DNA from: Brachypodium distachyon | Taxonomy: Eukaryota > Streptophyta > Magnoliopsida > Poales > Poaceae | NCBI RefSeq assembly: GCF_000005505.3 | Contig: NC_016134.3 | Span: 18,210,624-18,274,623, forward strand | DNA length: 64,000 nucleotides | Direction of reading: 5' to 3' | Shown: positions 1-10,440 of the stretch, piece after piece | How the letters are laid out: each line of letters starts with the position of its first letter | How positions within the stretch are numbered: the stretch's first letter is position 1 | Notes under the pieces: generated by a model | What the model was told of the DNA's origin: nothing | Databases searched by the model: none | Seen by the model: the letters and a program-made list of their open reading frames with translations, nothing else | Translations under genes and position numbers: made by a program

Positions 1-973
1 CCGTCAGGAGAGAGTTCGCTGATATAGATGAAATCAATTCGCACAAAAATCCGACATAATTCCGCTTGCTGCTGTTGCGGTCAAACTTCAGAAACACAAA
101 TAAATTTGAGAAAGTGGCCTGCAAATCCCTGACGAAAATAACAAATTCAACACCCCGCCAGCACACAATCTGGACACCTACACAAAAACCTAAGATGGGA
201 AGTCCCAAACCTTGGAACGACTCCTGGAATCCGGCAAGACGCAGGGGTGAAGAAGAACCGCGTGGAAGAAGGGACTAAATAGAGGGCGCCCCATGGCCGC
301 CATTAATACTGACCCGAAGTCCCTGCGAATTCAGGTGTAGTGGCTGCCATTTCTGCTGCAAATGAGATGGGAATGAAAGCAGCGGTTACTTAGCGAGGGC
401 GGAGGTGGAGCGACGGCCGAATCTGACCGCAAATCACAAAGCAGAAAAATGAGAACATTTGTTACGTGTCAACACCAACCCGGAACAATTACGCCAAGAT
501 TGTGTACCTTCGAGTTTTAGAAAAAAATAAATCAGAAAAAAGACTGTGTACCTTCGCAGATGACGCTCGACGGCAGCTGGGGCTGAGCCCGAGCCCGTGG
601 GCGGCGGGGATGCGGTGGTCAAGTATGAACCCGAGGGTGGCGGGGACGGCGCCCGGCGGCGGCCAGAGACGCGGCGGTCGGGGCGGAGCCAGTGGGCAGC
701 GCGGTGACAGGGGATGCGACGTTCGGGGGCGGAGCCAGTGGGCGGCGGTCGGGGATAAGACAGGGGCGGCGGGGTCGGCGGTCAGCGGCGGCCGGTTCTG
801 AGCCCAGGGGCGGCGGGATCTGAGTTAGGCGGTTGCAGCCCGCAGCGTCGGGCCAGGGATGCAACGGTCGGGGCGGAGCAGGGGGCGCCTGGGACGCGGC
901 GGTCGGGGCTGGCACGGGAGCGGCGGAGCGCAACGGCGGCGGGGGCAGAGCGCAACGGCGGCAGGGGCAGCAG
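1..973. other. No gene recognised; GC-rich block at 540-973
   Basis: Positions 1-540 are ordinary mixed-composition DNA in which I see no conserved coding signal. From about 540 the sequence becomes very GC- and CpG-rich with loosely repeated phrases such as GCGCAACGGCGGC, which occurs twice close together near 935-965. Open frames on both strands here have compositional, low-complexity translations rich in Arg, Gly, Pro and Ala, so I do not treat them as genes. Confidence 0.6.
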
Positions 974-1163
974 TCAGGCTAATTAGAAGCGGCGACCAGT
1001 TTGAGCGGTCAAGCTAATCAGAAGGGGCCGGCAGGTTGACGTGGGACGGATTAGGAGATGAAATTATGAGATGCTGACATGTACGCTGACATGGACGGCT
1101 TGCAGGCGCAGCTTGCAAAATTTACTGCAGTTAGTGGGCTTCAACTTTATAGAGTTTATAGAT
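974..1163. repeat. 190-bp direct repeat, copy A (left of Gypsy fragment)
   Basis: This 190-bp segment is repeated in the same orientation at 3236-3425. The copies have the same length and differ only by scattered substitutions. Both begin TCAGGCTAATTAGAAGCGGC and end TTTATAGAGTTTATAGAT. The Gypsy fragment between them starts directly at the inner edges. The copies do not look like LTRs, since no TG..CA ends, primer-binding site or polypurine tract adjoin them. Confidence 0.85.
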
Positions 1164-3235
1164 GCATCCGTCTCTAGCACAAATGGCTTGGAAAAATCAG
1201 GGAGAGCCAAGACGGGCCTGAATTAATGCTTGTTTCAAGGCCACAAAAGATGCCTGTTCCTGGGCTGTCCATACATAAATCACATGCTTTTTAAGCAATT
1301 GAGTTAAGGGGCGACTGATCAGACCATAGTTCTTGATAACTTGTGGTAGTACCCAGCTAGGCCAAGAAATCCCCACAACTGCTTAGTGTTAGAGGGAATA
1401 GGCCAGTCCTGAACTGCACTTATCTTTGCTGGATCCGTGGATACACCAGCACCACTGATGATATGGTCCAAATATTCCAAGGAGCGTTGAGCAAACGAAA
1501 ACTTACTGCGCTTGACATATAGGTGATGCTGACGCAAGAGGAGGAACACCTCGCGAAGATGCAGTATGTGCTCTTCCAAGTTCTTACTATAGACCAAAAT
1601 ATCATCCACAAAGACAAGGACAGATTTGCGAAGTTTGGATGCAAAGACCAGATTCATGGCAGACTCGAATGTCGCCGTGGCAGAGGTGAGACCAAACGGC
1701 ATGATGCGGAACTCAAAATGCCCATGATGCGTGCGAAATGTTGTTTTTAATTCGTCTTGCGGCATCAATCGAATCTGGTGATATCCGGAACGCAAATCTA
1801 GCTTGGTGAAGAACTGTGCTCCCACCAATTCATCAAGCATCTCGTCTCCCACTGGCATGGGATACTTATCCTTAACAGTAACGGCATTCAAATGTCGATA
1901 ATCGACACAGAAACGCCATGTGCCGTCTTTCTTGCGGACAAGCAGAACAGGAGAAGCGAAAGGACTATGACTGTGACAAATATCCCTTGTTCCAACATGA
2001 TGCGCACTTGCTTTTCAATCTCATCTTTTTGTTGAGGAGAATAGCGATAGGGCCTGACAGCCACAGGTTTTGTGCCAGGCAGCAGAGGAATGTGATGATC
2101 ATACTCTCAGCGTGGCGGCAAACCTTTGGGCTCCTGAAAACAATCAGCAAATTCGTCAACAACCTCTTGAACAGGGAAACGTGTTTGCACATATGCAGTT
2201 GGAGTTGCCACAGCACACAATTGAACCAGTTGCGCCAACTCCCCACGATGGATCAGTGTTCGTAGTTCCAACGCAGAGATCTGAGTGCAAGACTTGATAT
2301 CATCCTTCAAACCCCGCAGCGTGATGCGTTTGCCAGCATGCTTGAAATGCATCATTTTCTTTTGCCAATTCACCCACATATCTCCGCAGTCCTCAAGCCA
2401 ATCCATGCCCAAGATAATGTCATAGCATGCCAGCTCTAGTACACGAAGATCATCCGTGAACGTATCCTTGGCACACCCAAACAGCATGAGAAATCTTAGC
2501 ATTGCAAAGTAGATGACCCCCATTGGCAACTGTCACTTTGGCCTCGGGCACAGGTTGAGACACCAAATTCAAGGCTTCCACTGCGGTGGAACTAATGAAG
2601 TTGCTTGAACTGCCGGAATCAATTAAAACCAACATTGGACGCCCATTCAGAATCGCATGTAATCTCATGGTTTTACGCCGTGTCGTGCCAGCTGCCGCAC
2701 ACTGAGATACATGCATGAGACCTTCGTCAGATTCAGAACCAGAATGTTCATGGGATGAATCAGAATCCTGAGGAGTGTCATCTTTACTTTGCAACAGACA
2801 CAACAACTCATCCATTAACTGTAATCGAACTGAAGGCAGAACACACTTGTGACCGCGGTGATATTTATCTCCACATTTAAAGCATAAACCTTTCTCACGC
2901 CGCATTGTTTTCAAGGCCTCGAGCTTCTGTTCTAACATGCTTTTATCTTTGGGTGCTATCTTGGGCGTAGGCCCCGGCCCCATCAAACTTTTCTGGTGGC
3001 CAAATGATTTGTAGCCATGCTTATAGTCATGTTTATATCTACTACTCGATAACTGACGAGCCTCCTCGAGCAAGTCCTCTTCTGTTTGAGCCAATGACAA
3101 GGCAGCATCCACAGTTCTTGGTTTCTGCAAACGGATAGCTGACTGAATGTCTGGTCAGAACCCTTCAAAAACTTGTTGACAAAAAAAGCCTCATCATAAT
3201 GTTTGTTGTGCATCAGAACACGATGAGTCAGCTCA
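1164..3235 (-). pseudogene. Truncated Ty3/gypsy gag-protease-RT fragment (chromovirus-like)
   Basis: Read on the minus strand, this is a retrotransposon polyprotein remnant. It runs from the gag C-terminus (about 3230-2830), with a CCHC knuckle CFKCGDKYHRGHKC, through an aspartic protease with a VLIDSGSSSNF active site (near 2630), into reverse transcriptase (about 2100-1319). The RT shows KLDLRSGYHQIR, FRIMPFGL and the catalytic FVDD in VLVFVDDILVYS. It stops at the RT-RNase H junction near 1164. There is a frameshift between the protease frames near 2450-2530, a break between protease and RT near 2100, and a stop near the left end. RNase H, integrase and LTRs are absent. The short knuckle and the RT type suggest a chromovirus such as Reina; that lineage is an inference. 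Confidence 0.85.
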
Positions 3236-3425
3236 TCAGGCTAATTAGAAGCGGCGGCCAGTTTGAGCGGTCAGGCTAATCAGAAGGGGCCGGCAGGTTG
3301 ACGTGGGAGGGATTAGGAGATGGAATTATGAGATGCTGACATGGATGCTGACGTGGACGGCTTGCATGTGCAGCTTGCAAAATTTACTGCAGTTAGTGGG
3401 CTTCAACTTTATAGAGTTTATAGAT
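3236..3425. repeat. 190-bp direct repeat, copy B (right of Gypsy fragment)
   Basis: Partner of the segment at 974-1163, in direct orientation and of equal length. To its right the sequence changes at once into a Copia remnant. To the left of copy A it changes into the GC-rich block. The simplest ancestral arrangement is therefore GC-rich block, one 190-bp unit, then Copia DNA, later split by the Gypsy fragment with duplication of the unit. Confidence 0.85.
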
Positions 3426-5215
3426 ATTGCCGGGGATTTCAATCCCTCATATGTTCTTTGTCGTGCTAATGATGGGCATGTTTATGCTAAATATGTTGGC
3501 TCTCCTTATGAATATATTGAATGGTCTATTTGGGTTCCTAAGACCCTTGTTGCTAACAAAAGGGGATCCATTGAAAAATGGGTTCCCAAGACCAAGATTG
3601 ATCTTGTAGGTGTTTGCTTCCGGTTGTGCGTCATGGATAATTGTTAGGGATGCTGCAAATCATATGACCGGGAGCATGCAAGGATTTGGTTGTTGAGCTT
3701 AAATGTTACATCTAGATAAAACCAAGTTCTATTTGGGAACTTTTCAAATTAAAAGGTATTGAGTCTACGCAAGGTGATAATCTCTTTGAATTCTTCCATT
3801 GAGAATGTCATTCTTTGTTGAGACTCATTCAATTTTCTTTCCATTTGTCAATAAGCACTTATGAGCTTTCCCTTTTTATTTGGTTTACATCATGTGATCC
3901 TTTTATGGAGCAAGACTGACTATGTTGGATATGTGGAAAATGGTTTTTGTGTGGTAGATTTCTCCAAAAAACCCACTAAAACCGAAACATGTCTAATGGT
4001 TAAATTTGATATGGGATGGTTTTGGCATTGCCATTTAACCCCTATGTCAATATGAGTTTTTTGCAAAGTCTTCTAATGGGGGAACATGTGTTTGGTCTAA
4101 CCAATGTGAATTTTTCCAAAGATTGTGCTTGTAGTGTGCTTGCATTGAAGGTAAATTACATGAGAAGAGAGGCATCCCCACAAGAACATTATCACTTCCA
4201 AGAGGCCCTTGGAGCTCCTTCACATGGATCTCTTCGGTACTCCAACTAATGACAGTTTTGTTGGTAGGAAATATTATTTGGTTTTTGTTGATGACTATTG
4301 TAGATACACATGGGTATATTCTTGAAGTCAAGATTGAGACCCAACAAACCTTCAACGATTTTGCCCATGAAGCCCAATGCCAATATGATACAAATATTTT
4401 GGCTATTGAAGCGATTTTGTGGATCTAGTTGGAGGAATCATTTGTTAACTTCCTCCCTTGTTCTTCCTCTCTAATTTCTCCAAGACATTTGTTGATTTGG
4501 GTGAGATTTAAGAGAGAGGGATTTGAGCATTTCTTGTGTTCTTGCCTTGCATTTCGTGCATTGGTTTGAGCTCTTCACCTTGATTAGTTTGAGTGAGAGC
4601 CCGTGAGCTTATTACTCTTGGAGGTTCTCCTCTTAGATGGCTTGGTGGTTGTTGCCCCGGTGACCTCTTCGTGGAGATTGTGAAGAGGCCCGAGGTTCTC
4701 CTTTGTGGTGCTTTGTGAATTGGTTGTGGAGTTTGCCATCTCCGGAGTGGAGGAAGAAGCTACCCATCTTAGTGATTGAATTCCTACTTTGGTGTGGGAG
4801 GCTCAAGGAGTTGGGTGTGCCTTTTCACGGCTATTTGGGTAACCTCACCTCTCCAACGGTGATTAGCTTCATAGGAAGTAAACACGGGATAAATCATCGT
4901 CTCCGCGTGCCTCGGGTATTCCTAAACCGAGTTCATTCACTTGTGCTTTAATTTGTGATAACCATCGTGCTTGAAGTCATATATTATCTTCTATGTACTT
5001 TGTGCTAGCTTATTGATTAATATAAGTGCTCATCTTGTTATTGCTTAAGTTGTTGGTGCACTATAGTTGAGCCTAGCATATTTAGGATTTGTGCTTGAAA
5101 CTATCAGACTAGTTTAATTCCGCATTTAGGATATATAGAGCAAAATCCGTAGAAGTTTTCAAACACCTATTCACCCCCCGTTAGGCGACATCGAGGTCTT
5201 TTCACTTGGTAGCGC
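3426..5215 (+). mobile_element. Decayed Ty1/copia retrotransposon remnant with LTR-like tail
   Basis: Plus-strand fragments resemble a Copia polyprotein. One near 3500-3605 has a WVPKTL...WVPKTKID linker typical of grass Copia pol. A GAG-pre-integrase fragment near 4050-4170 contains GEHVFGLTNVNFSKD, and the start of an integrase core near 4210-4320 reads LHMDLFGTP and then YYLVFVDDYCRYTWV. Stops and frameshifts break all of them. After about 4440 there is no coding signal. Positions 5165-5205 carry the TTCACCCCCCGTTAGGCGACATC phrase family common at the LTR/primer-binding junction of grass Copia elements (I quote only the type), followed by TTGGTA. The 4440-5215 part may thus be an LTR remnant out of normal order. 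No target duplication was found. Confidence 0.6.
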
Positions 5216-5539
5216 CCAGATTTTTTTTTTCAATTATGATTGTTTGTTCCTCTGAGCTTCTAGGCGAAAGCGTCCAGGATTTTCTGTGAGTTCTAATTAT
5301 GATTGTTAGAGCATCTACATTCCCCCCCCCCCGCCATACGGGGGTGCCGGCGTCAAAAAAACCGACCTAACCCACCCCCTAAAACCAAAAAGACACCGGC
5401 GCAGCCCATCAACTCATCAGGCGCACCAACTCGCGCGCTGGGTGGGGGGGGGGGAGAGCTATCGGGGACCCCGGCTCTACCTGAAAAGTATGGCGGGCCA
5501 CCTCTGTCGGCTAGACAAACCAAAATTCTCTCCAAATTT

Positions 5540-6480
5540 TTGCCGGCCTCTCCCTTTTCCCTACACTTCCACGCCAACACATATTGGAAGCGGGTGAAGG
5601 CCGCATATGGTGAGTGCAAGCTTATAGATCAAGAGTATAATACGTTGATCCATGATCGCAATGAGTCCGACATGTGCACCGCTGTGGCATGATCCAACAA
5701 GCGTGCAACAAATGACATGCCATTCAAGAAGAGGTCCGTCGGCACCCGAGAGTGGCACCAACGTCGCCGATCAAATAAGGCGACGTCATTTTTACATTCG
5801 TGTTCATTCTGTCGCCGTTGTGGCATGCTACATTTGCCAGCGTCTTATTGTAGATGGTCACCATGTTCACTGCCTACTTAGAGGACAACGACCGCATCGA
5901 GTTCAAGTTCATCCACGTCTTTGCAAGAATTGAGACGTGCGACAAGTGGGCAGAGAAGCGGAATGCTCTCGCCAAGTCCAAGGATGCCTCCTACGACCCA
6001 AAAGCCACGACATCGGCGGCCCTTCGGCCTCGGAGGGCCGCCCCATCGGCCGCAAGAAGGTCAAGGCGGCGAGGGATACCACACCGACCACGGAGCGCCT
6101 GTACTCATAGCATTGAGCCCGCCGCCACCGCACAAGCCGCAAAGAGGGAGGAGCTCGCCACCAAGAGGGAAGAGGTTGCGGCCTCACGGCAGGAGACGGT
6201 GATCAAGAAGTAAGACTTGGAGTTCCAGATTCTCAAGACGAATGTCGCGACGAAGAAGACTTGGCACTCTTGAGGTGCGACACCGACGGCATGTACGAGG
6301 AGGTGAAGACGTGGTACGATGGGCAACACAAGCTTATCTTGTCCGAAATGAGAGCGTCGGCAACTTCAACATCACCACCGTCGACCACGACTGCACCATC
6401 GGCGTCCGACACAGCAACACTGGGCACCTCGACACCACCAGCGAGTGCCTTCTACACCTGCGGAGGATGATCCTGGGCGA
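5540..6480 (+). pseudogene. Broken Myb/SANT-NAM-associated (Harbinger ORF1-like) gene
   Basis: Pieces of a protein resembling the plant 'NAM-associated / GST-T3-like' family can be read on the plus strand. The first is ANTYWKRVKAAYGECKLIDQ, then (next frame) IQQACNK, stop, HAIQEEV, where the conserved WH has become stop-H. Next come FARIETCDKWAEKRNALAKS with a basic low-complexity stretch, and a helical C-terminal part rich in KREELATKREEV. The frame is broken near 5690 (stop and frameshift), 5840 and 6212. In this family the N-terminal trihelix/SANT-like region binds DNA and works with a Harbinger transposase. No functional product is expected here. Confidence 0.6.
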
Positions 6481-6789
6481 GTGAATCTGTTTATAAGATG
6501 TAAGATGTATCTTGTTCGCCGAGACTATGAATTTGCAAATTTGCAGCGGAATGTAAAGTGTCGCCTAAACTATTTATATGAACCACGACTGCGCCATCAG
6601 CAGCGAGTGCCTTCTACACCTGCGGAGGATGATCCTGAGCGAGTGAATCTGTTTATAAGATGTAAGATGTATCTTGTTCGCCGAGACTATGAATTTGCAA
6701 ATTTGATGTAAGATGTATCTTGTTCGCCGAGACTATGAATTTGCAAATTTGCAGCGGAATGTAAAGTGTCGCCTAAACTATTTATATGA
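6446..6789. repeat. Tandem duplication, about 2.5 copies
   Basis: The segment beginning GTGCCTTCTACACCTGCGG at about 6446 recurs at about 6607. Its downstream half, TGTAAGATGTATCTTGTTCG to the CTATTTATATGAA phrase, recurs a third time from about 6708 to 6789. The copies are nearly identical, so the duplications are young relative to the gene decay around them. They lie within the 3' part of the Harbinger-like element. Confidence 0.85.
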
Positions 6790-6894
6790 ATTCTATTTTA
6801 GGGCCGCCTATTTATATGAGCTGGTACCGGCTCGACCCCAAACAAACAAATTTAGTGCGACGGACGTCGTATTGGGGGGCTGGGTGGTATGCTC

Positions 6895-7354
6895 TTATAG
6901 ACCGTCTGGGCTGGGGAAGAACGACAAGGTCTGTGTGCACCCGAATAACACGACGCTGAATTACACGACAAGCGAAGGGAGTACGGAGTAGAAGCAAAGT
7001 TGAGGCAACGAGGTCGACGCACCAGTGCAGTGCAGTAAACACCCAGAATATATACCAGAGCAAGGAAACAGTTTATTGTCCAGCGACTACCAGAGACCAG
7101 AGCTCTCCACTGGATATGTACATCAGCACGTCAGCATCACGTGCAAGTTGGCGATACATCGTCCGTCCCCGCGAAAAGAAAAGAAAAAGAAAACGTTCGC
7201 GATACATCGGTCGGCTTTAGTAAAAAGGGCAGCCGATCTGACCACATTATCCACACTAACTGAAGTGCAGAACTAACTAGTTTAACGCAAGAAACCAAGC
7301 TTAGTAGTAGTAGTAGCGGATCGACGACGATCTGGCCGGCTCTTCTGGAAGTAA
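6895..7354. other. No gene; 3' flank of the B12D-like gene
   Basis: This interval holds no conserved coding signal. It contains the presumed 3' untranslated region of the minus-strand gene ending at 7355 and a short TAG trinucleotide run near 7303-7317. No clear polyadenylation signal could be chosen. Confidence 0.5.
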
Positions 7355-7936
7355 TCAAGCGTGGTTCTTCCTGAGGATCCTGTCGAGGATACCCTCCCTG
7401 CTCTGCTCAGGGATTCCCGGCGGGTCCACGCCGACGTCCTTGAGCGTCACCGCTTTCCTCACGCTGAACACGCAACAGAACCAAAAACCAACATGAGCAT
7501 CACACATCACATATAACACGAGCTGAGGCGGACAAGGGACGTACGGGTATTCTGTGACGGGGTCGGCGACGCCGGCAGTGAGGGAGCGGTCGTCCTGGAC
7601 GTGGGCGACCTTGCGGAAGAGCGAGCTGCCGACGAAGCGCTCGGCCTCGTCGAGGGCCAGGTCCGGGTCGACCACCTCGGGCACCGTCTCGCGCTTCCGC
7701 TTGTCGAGGCGGACGTTGGGCGCGTGCGCCAGCTGCTGCCGCGCCGTGTGCAGCCCCAACGTCACGGACAGCGCTATCATGCCCAGCGCCACGTACACCG
7801 GCACGTAGTCGCCCACGGGCTTCGCCTTCGCGCTCTCCGGATGCGCGGCCCCCGCCGTGGCGGTGGAGACCGGCCTCCGGTAGCCCTGCAGTGCGGCTGC
7901 GCGGAGAGCGGCGGCTGCTCGTGAAGCCATCATCAT
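7355..7936 (-). CDS. Mitochondrial B12D/MLRQ-like small membrane protein
   Basis: Two exons, 7936-7545 and 7463-7355, join to a 166-residue protein. The 81-bp intron has a GTACGT donor and a TTCAG acceptor, and the join preserves the frame (EYP-VRKAVTLK). Three ATGs in a row at 7936, 7933 and 7930 begin the protein. A longer upstream frame would start at 8173, but a TATA-like CATAAATA at 8089-8082 argues that this part is promoter and leader. Residues 1-30 are Ala/Arg-rich and lack acids, like a mitochondrial presequence. Residues 44-63 form one hydrophobic span followed by HTARQQLAHAPNVRLDKRKRE, which resembles the B12D / NADH-ubiquinone reductase MLRQ-subunit family. Its likely place is the inner mitochondrial membrane. 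Family identity is by memory of the pattern, so function remains tentative. Confidence 0.7.
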   Translation of the reverse strand: MMMASRAAAALRAAALQGYRRPVSTATAGAAHPESAKAKPVGDYVPVYVALGMIALSVTLGLHTARQQLAHAPNVRLDKRKRETVPEVVDPDLALDEAERFVGSSLFRKVAHVQDDRSLTAGVADPVTEYPYVPCPPQLVLYVMCDAHVGFWFCCVFSVRKAVTLKDVGVDPPGIPEQSREGILDRILRKNHA

Positions 7937-8081
7937 GGCCACGGGTCGGGTCAGGAGCTTAGCTGAGAGCAGCGGCGTGGATCCGTGGAGGGGAGGAAAT
8001 GCTGGTTTTGTTTTGCCTGTGTGCGTGATTGGGCTACTCTGCTTCGTTCTGAGCTGAAAGGAGTATGCGGTCGACACCAGG

Positions 8082-8089
8082 TATTTATG
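8082..8089 (-). promoter_or_regulatory. Putative TATA box of the B12D-like gene
   Basis: CATAAATA on the minus strand, about 145 bp upstream of the ATG triplet at 7936, in otherwise GC-rich DNA. A start some 30 bp downstream would give a leader of roughly 115 nt. This is inferred from sequence only. Confidence 0.4.
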
Positions 8090-8199
8090 AGCAAGCTCGG
8101 TGGCGAAGCGTCTGGAAAGGACGGGAGCGAGGTGTCGCGAGAGGGGACGCGCGGCAGGGGGACGATGCGCCAACGTGACTTACACGCGCCCCGAGTTGG

Positions 8200-9023
8200 C
8201 TAGAAGCGGACAGGCGATTAGTTAGGTCCTGCTTCCTCGTGATTCGTGAATGCACACGCGGCGCCGTATTTGCAACATTTGTAGTCCGAGGGAAGCGAAC
8301 GCTCCCGCAGCTTCTCAATGAGTAATTGTAAATTCCGAACTGTCATAAGGTCGACCGTCGTTCCGTCAACATCGTTAGAGTCGGTTCTTCCGGGGTGTGT
8401 TTTGGTTGGCGAGTGAAGGAGGGTGGGTTGGTCCCATCAGATATTTTGGGTGGGACAAACTCAATTTACGAACATGGTTTCGTGTTTGGTTGTGCAAGTC
8501 GGAAAAGTGGATTGACCCCTTTTTCATGTTTAGTTTAGCTGAGCAAACCATTGAAACGAAAATACACTTTCTTTGCATATTCAGCAGAACATGAACACAA
8601 TGAATCATACACAACTCATAAAATTCACGCAAAATTGACACTTCAGTGTTACAAACCAGTGGCTCATAAAATTCAGATGTACAGTGATAATAATACAACA
8701 AGAAATCAATCGATCAGACCAAAACACATAGAAATCGATCAATTTCCAGATTTGTGTTTGCATCCCCGTGATCCTGTCTTGGTCTCCAGCTGCGCGCCCC
8801 AAACTTCTAGCTGGTCTGCACGTCCGCCGCTGCTGCAACCTTTGCCTCGGTACGACAAGGAAGGAGCAGAGAAGAGAGAGAAGAGGGAGGGGATTGGGTC
8901 AGCCATGGAAGAAAAAACATGTAGGAGGTTGGGGCGCACGGGGTCACCAAGAGGAGGAAGAAGGGCTGGACGGGCCCAAAGGAGGAAGAAGGAAGGGGAC
9001 GGGTTATCTTCTTCCGTCGCCGG
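8200..9023. other. No gene; left arm of a possible interrupted element
   Basis: From 8393 the sequence reads GGGTGTGTTTTGGTTGGCGA, a type of terminus often seen at class II elements of grasses. A similar inverted sequence (GGATGTATTTGGTTCAGCAG on the minus strand) ends near 13257. The CACTA element at 9024-12688 would lie inside it. No convincing target duplication was found, so the outer element is only a possibility. Open frames here are compositional. Confidence 0.35.
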
Positions 9024-10052
9024 CACTACCAGAATCCCAGAGTTTAGTGAAAGTGATTTTTTTTCGTGTCGGGCATCAGAAGTACCGTCACAAAAATCAT
9101 ATTTGTGACGGGCATAATACTACCGACACGAAAATCACCAAAAATGCCGTCACAAATAATAATTGTGACGGGCATAGTACTACCGACATGGAATTATTTA
9201 TTTTCGTGTTGGGCACCGGAACCTGACACAAAAATAATCATTTCTGTGTCAGTCTTAACTATTTACGTGTTGGTTCACCGTCACAACAAGCAAATATTTG
9301 TGGCGGTGATGACGTACCCGTCACAAAAATAACACCGTCACAAATATTTTTTTATCACTTTTGTGAAGCAACTACCATATGTCTTGCTCTAAACAATCTA
9401 AAAAAAATTGAACTTGCATAGGACTGTATTTGGTAGATTTTACATGAGTGTGGTATTTTTTATACTTGTTGGCTATTATTTAGAATTAACATGTATTTTA
9501 ACCAAATTTATTTCAAATAACACCCATATGTGCTCCGAAAAATATGAAAATCAATCAGGGATCCATTTAGGTACTAGCAAGGTTGCTATAATGTTTTGAA
9601 GCCATTTGAGAGAACAATGACTATACATTGCATTGTGATGGTGGCATCTCATAAGATGTGCTATGATCTTTTGGAATGAGAGTGTGAAGTTAGTAATGCA
9701 AATGAAACTTGAAAAATCATAGCTAATTAATAAAAAATCAAACAAATGTGCTTATGTTTGTTGTACTTCATTTCAGTTTATTATCATGTTGGAACAACAA
9801 TATCACATAGTGTTTCTCAAAAAAATGATTTTCCGTTTTCTAAATGCAAAAACTAGTGTATTTTGTGAAGCAAGCACAAGTTTTATGGTTCAAAGCGCAC
9901 CTATCCAATTTTCACACATACTAGAATATATTTAATTGCTAGTGTTCAAAAGGTTTTGAATTTTTAAGCTTTATTAATACTTTTTCCCATTTAAATGAAT
10001 TTTCAGTGATTTTTCAAAAGTAATTCAAATTTGTTCTTAAAAAAGAAAATCT

Positions 10053-10440
10053 GGCCCATCCGGACGGCCAGAAAGCCCTAGGGTTTGAGGTGTGGTATAA
10101 TACCCCTCCTCCTTACTTCTCTCTTTCTTTCCCCAGCCGCCACCCACGCCCCGCACTCTCTTGGACTCTCTTCTCCATGACTCCACCGCGAGCAGCCTCC
10201 CTGCCCCGGCAGTTTCATCCCCCCGCCGCCTCTCTCCCCCCGCTCGCGCCGCCCTCCACCCCCTCCCGGGCGAGACGGCCTAGATCCGGGCTTCGCCGGC
10301 TCCGTCACCGCCGGATCCCGGCCCCTGCCCACCTCCCCGCGCGACGGCGGCCACGTCCACCCCGACTCCAGCGCCGCCGACGGCGGCCACTGCCATGGCG
10401 CCACCCCGCCTCCCCATGCTACAAGGATTCACAAAGTTTG
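10053..10440 (+). other. Captured promoter and first-exon-like sequence in the CACTA element
   Basis: Within 50 bp lie GGCCCATC (site II-type, 10053), AAGCCCTAGGGTTT (telo-box-like, about 10073-10086) and GTATAATA (about 10094). They are followed by a pyrimidine-rich leader and a GC-rich segment with Pro/Arg-rich open frames. Site II plus telo-box plus TATA is characteristic of plant ribosomal-protein and other growth-related genes. A splice-like TTGTTCAG followed by an open Lys-rich stretch (FKVKTKEIKRTVQRIKK, about 10781) looks like a further captured exon. I cannot name the donor gene. Confidence 0.45.

Larger units (their letters stand above)
5309..6894. mobile_element. PIF/Harbinger-like element, ORF1-type gene only
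   Basis: The element starts GAGCATCTACATTCC and ends GGGTGGTATGCTC, so its ends form a short terminal inverted repeat around GAGCAT. Both ends are flanked by TTA (5306-5308 and 6895-6897), the usual PIF/Harbinger target duplication. Inside is a broken gene of the Myb/NAM-associated type that accompanies Harbinger transposases, but I see no DDE transposase. It is probably a non-autonomous derivative. The inverted repeats are short and imperfect, so superfamily assignment rests mainly on the TTA duplication plus the gene content. Confidence 0.6.

Noticed and set aside
466..933. Long overlapping open frames on both strands in GC-rich DNA
   Set aside because: Translations are Gly/Arg/Pro/Ala-rich without domains; openness follows from high GC and few stop codons.
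974..3425. The 190-bp repeats as LTRs of the enclosed Gypsy fragment
   Set aside because: The coding fragment abuts the repeats without leader, primer-binding site or polypurine tract, and the repeats lack TG..CA ends.
7937..8173. N-terminal extension of the B12D-like protein starting at 8173
   Set aside because: The extra 79 residues span a TATA-like site and lack conservation features; the ATG triplet at 7936 directly precedes a typical presequence.
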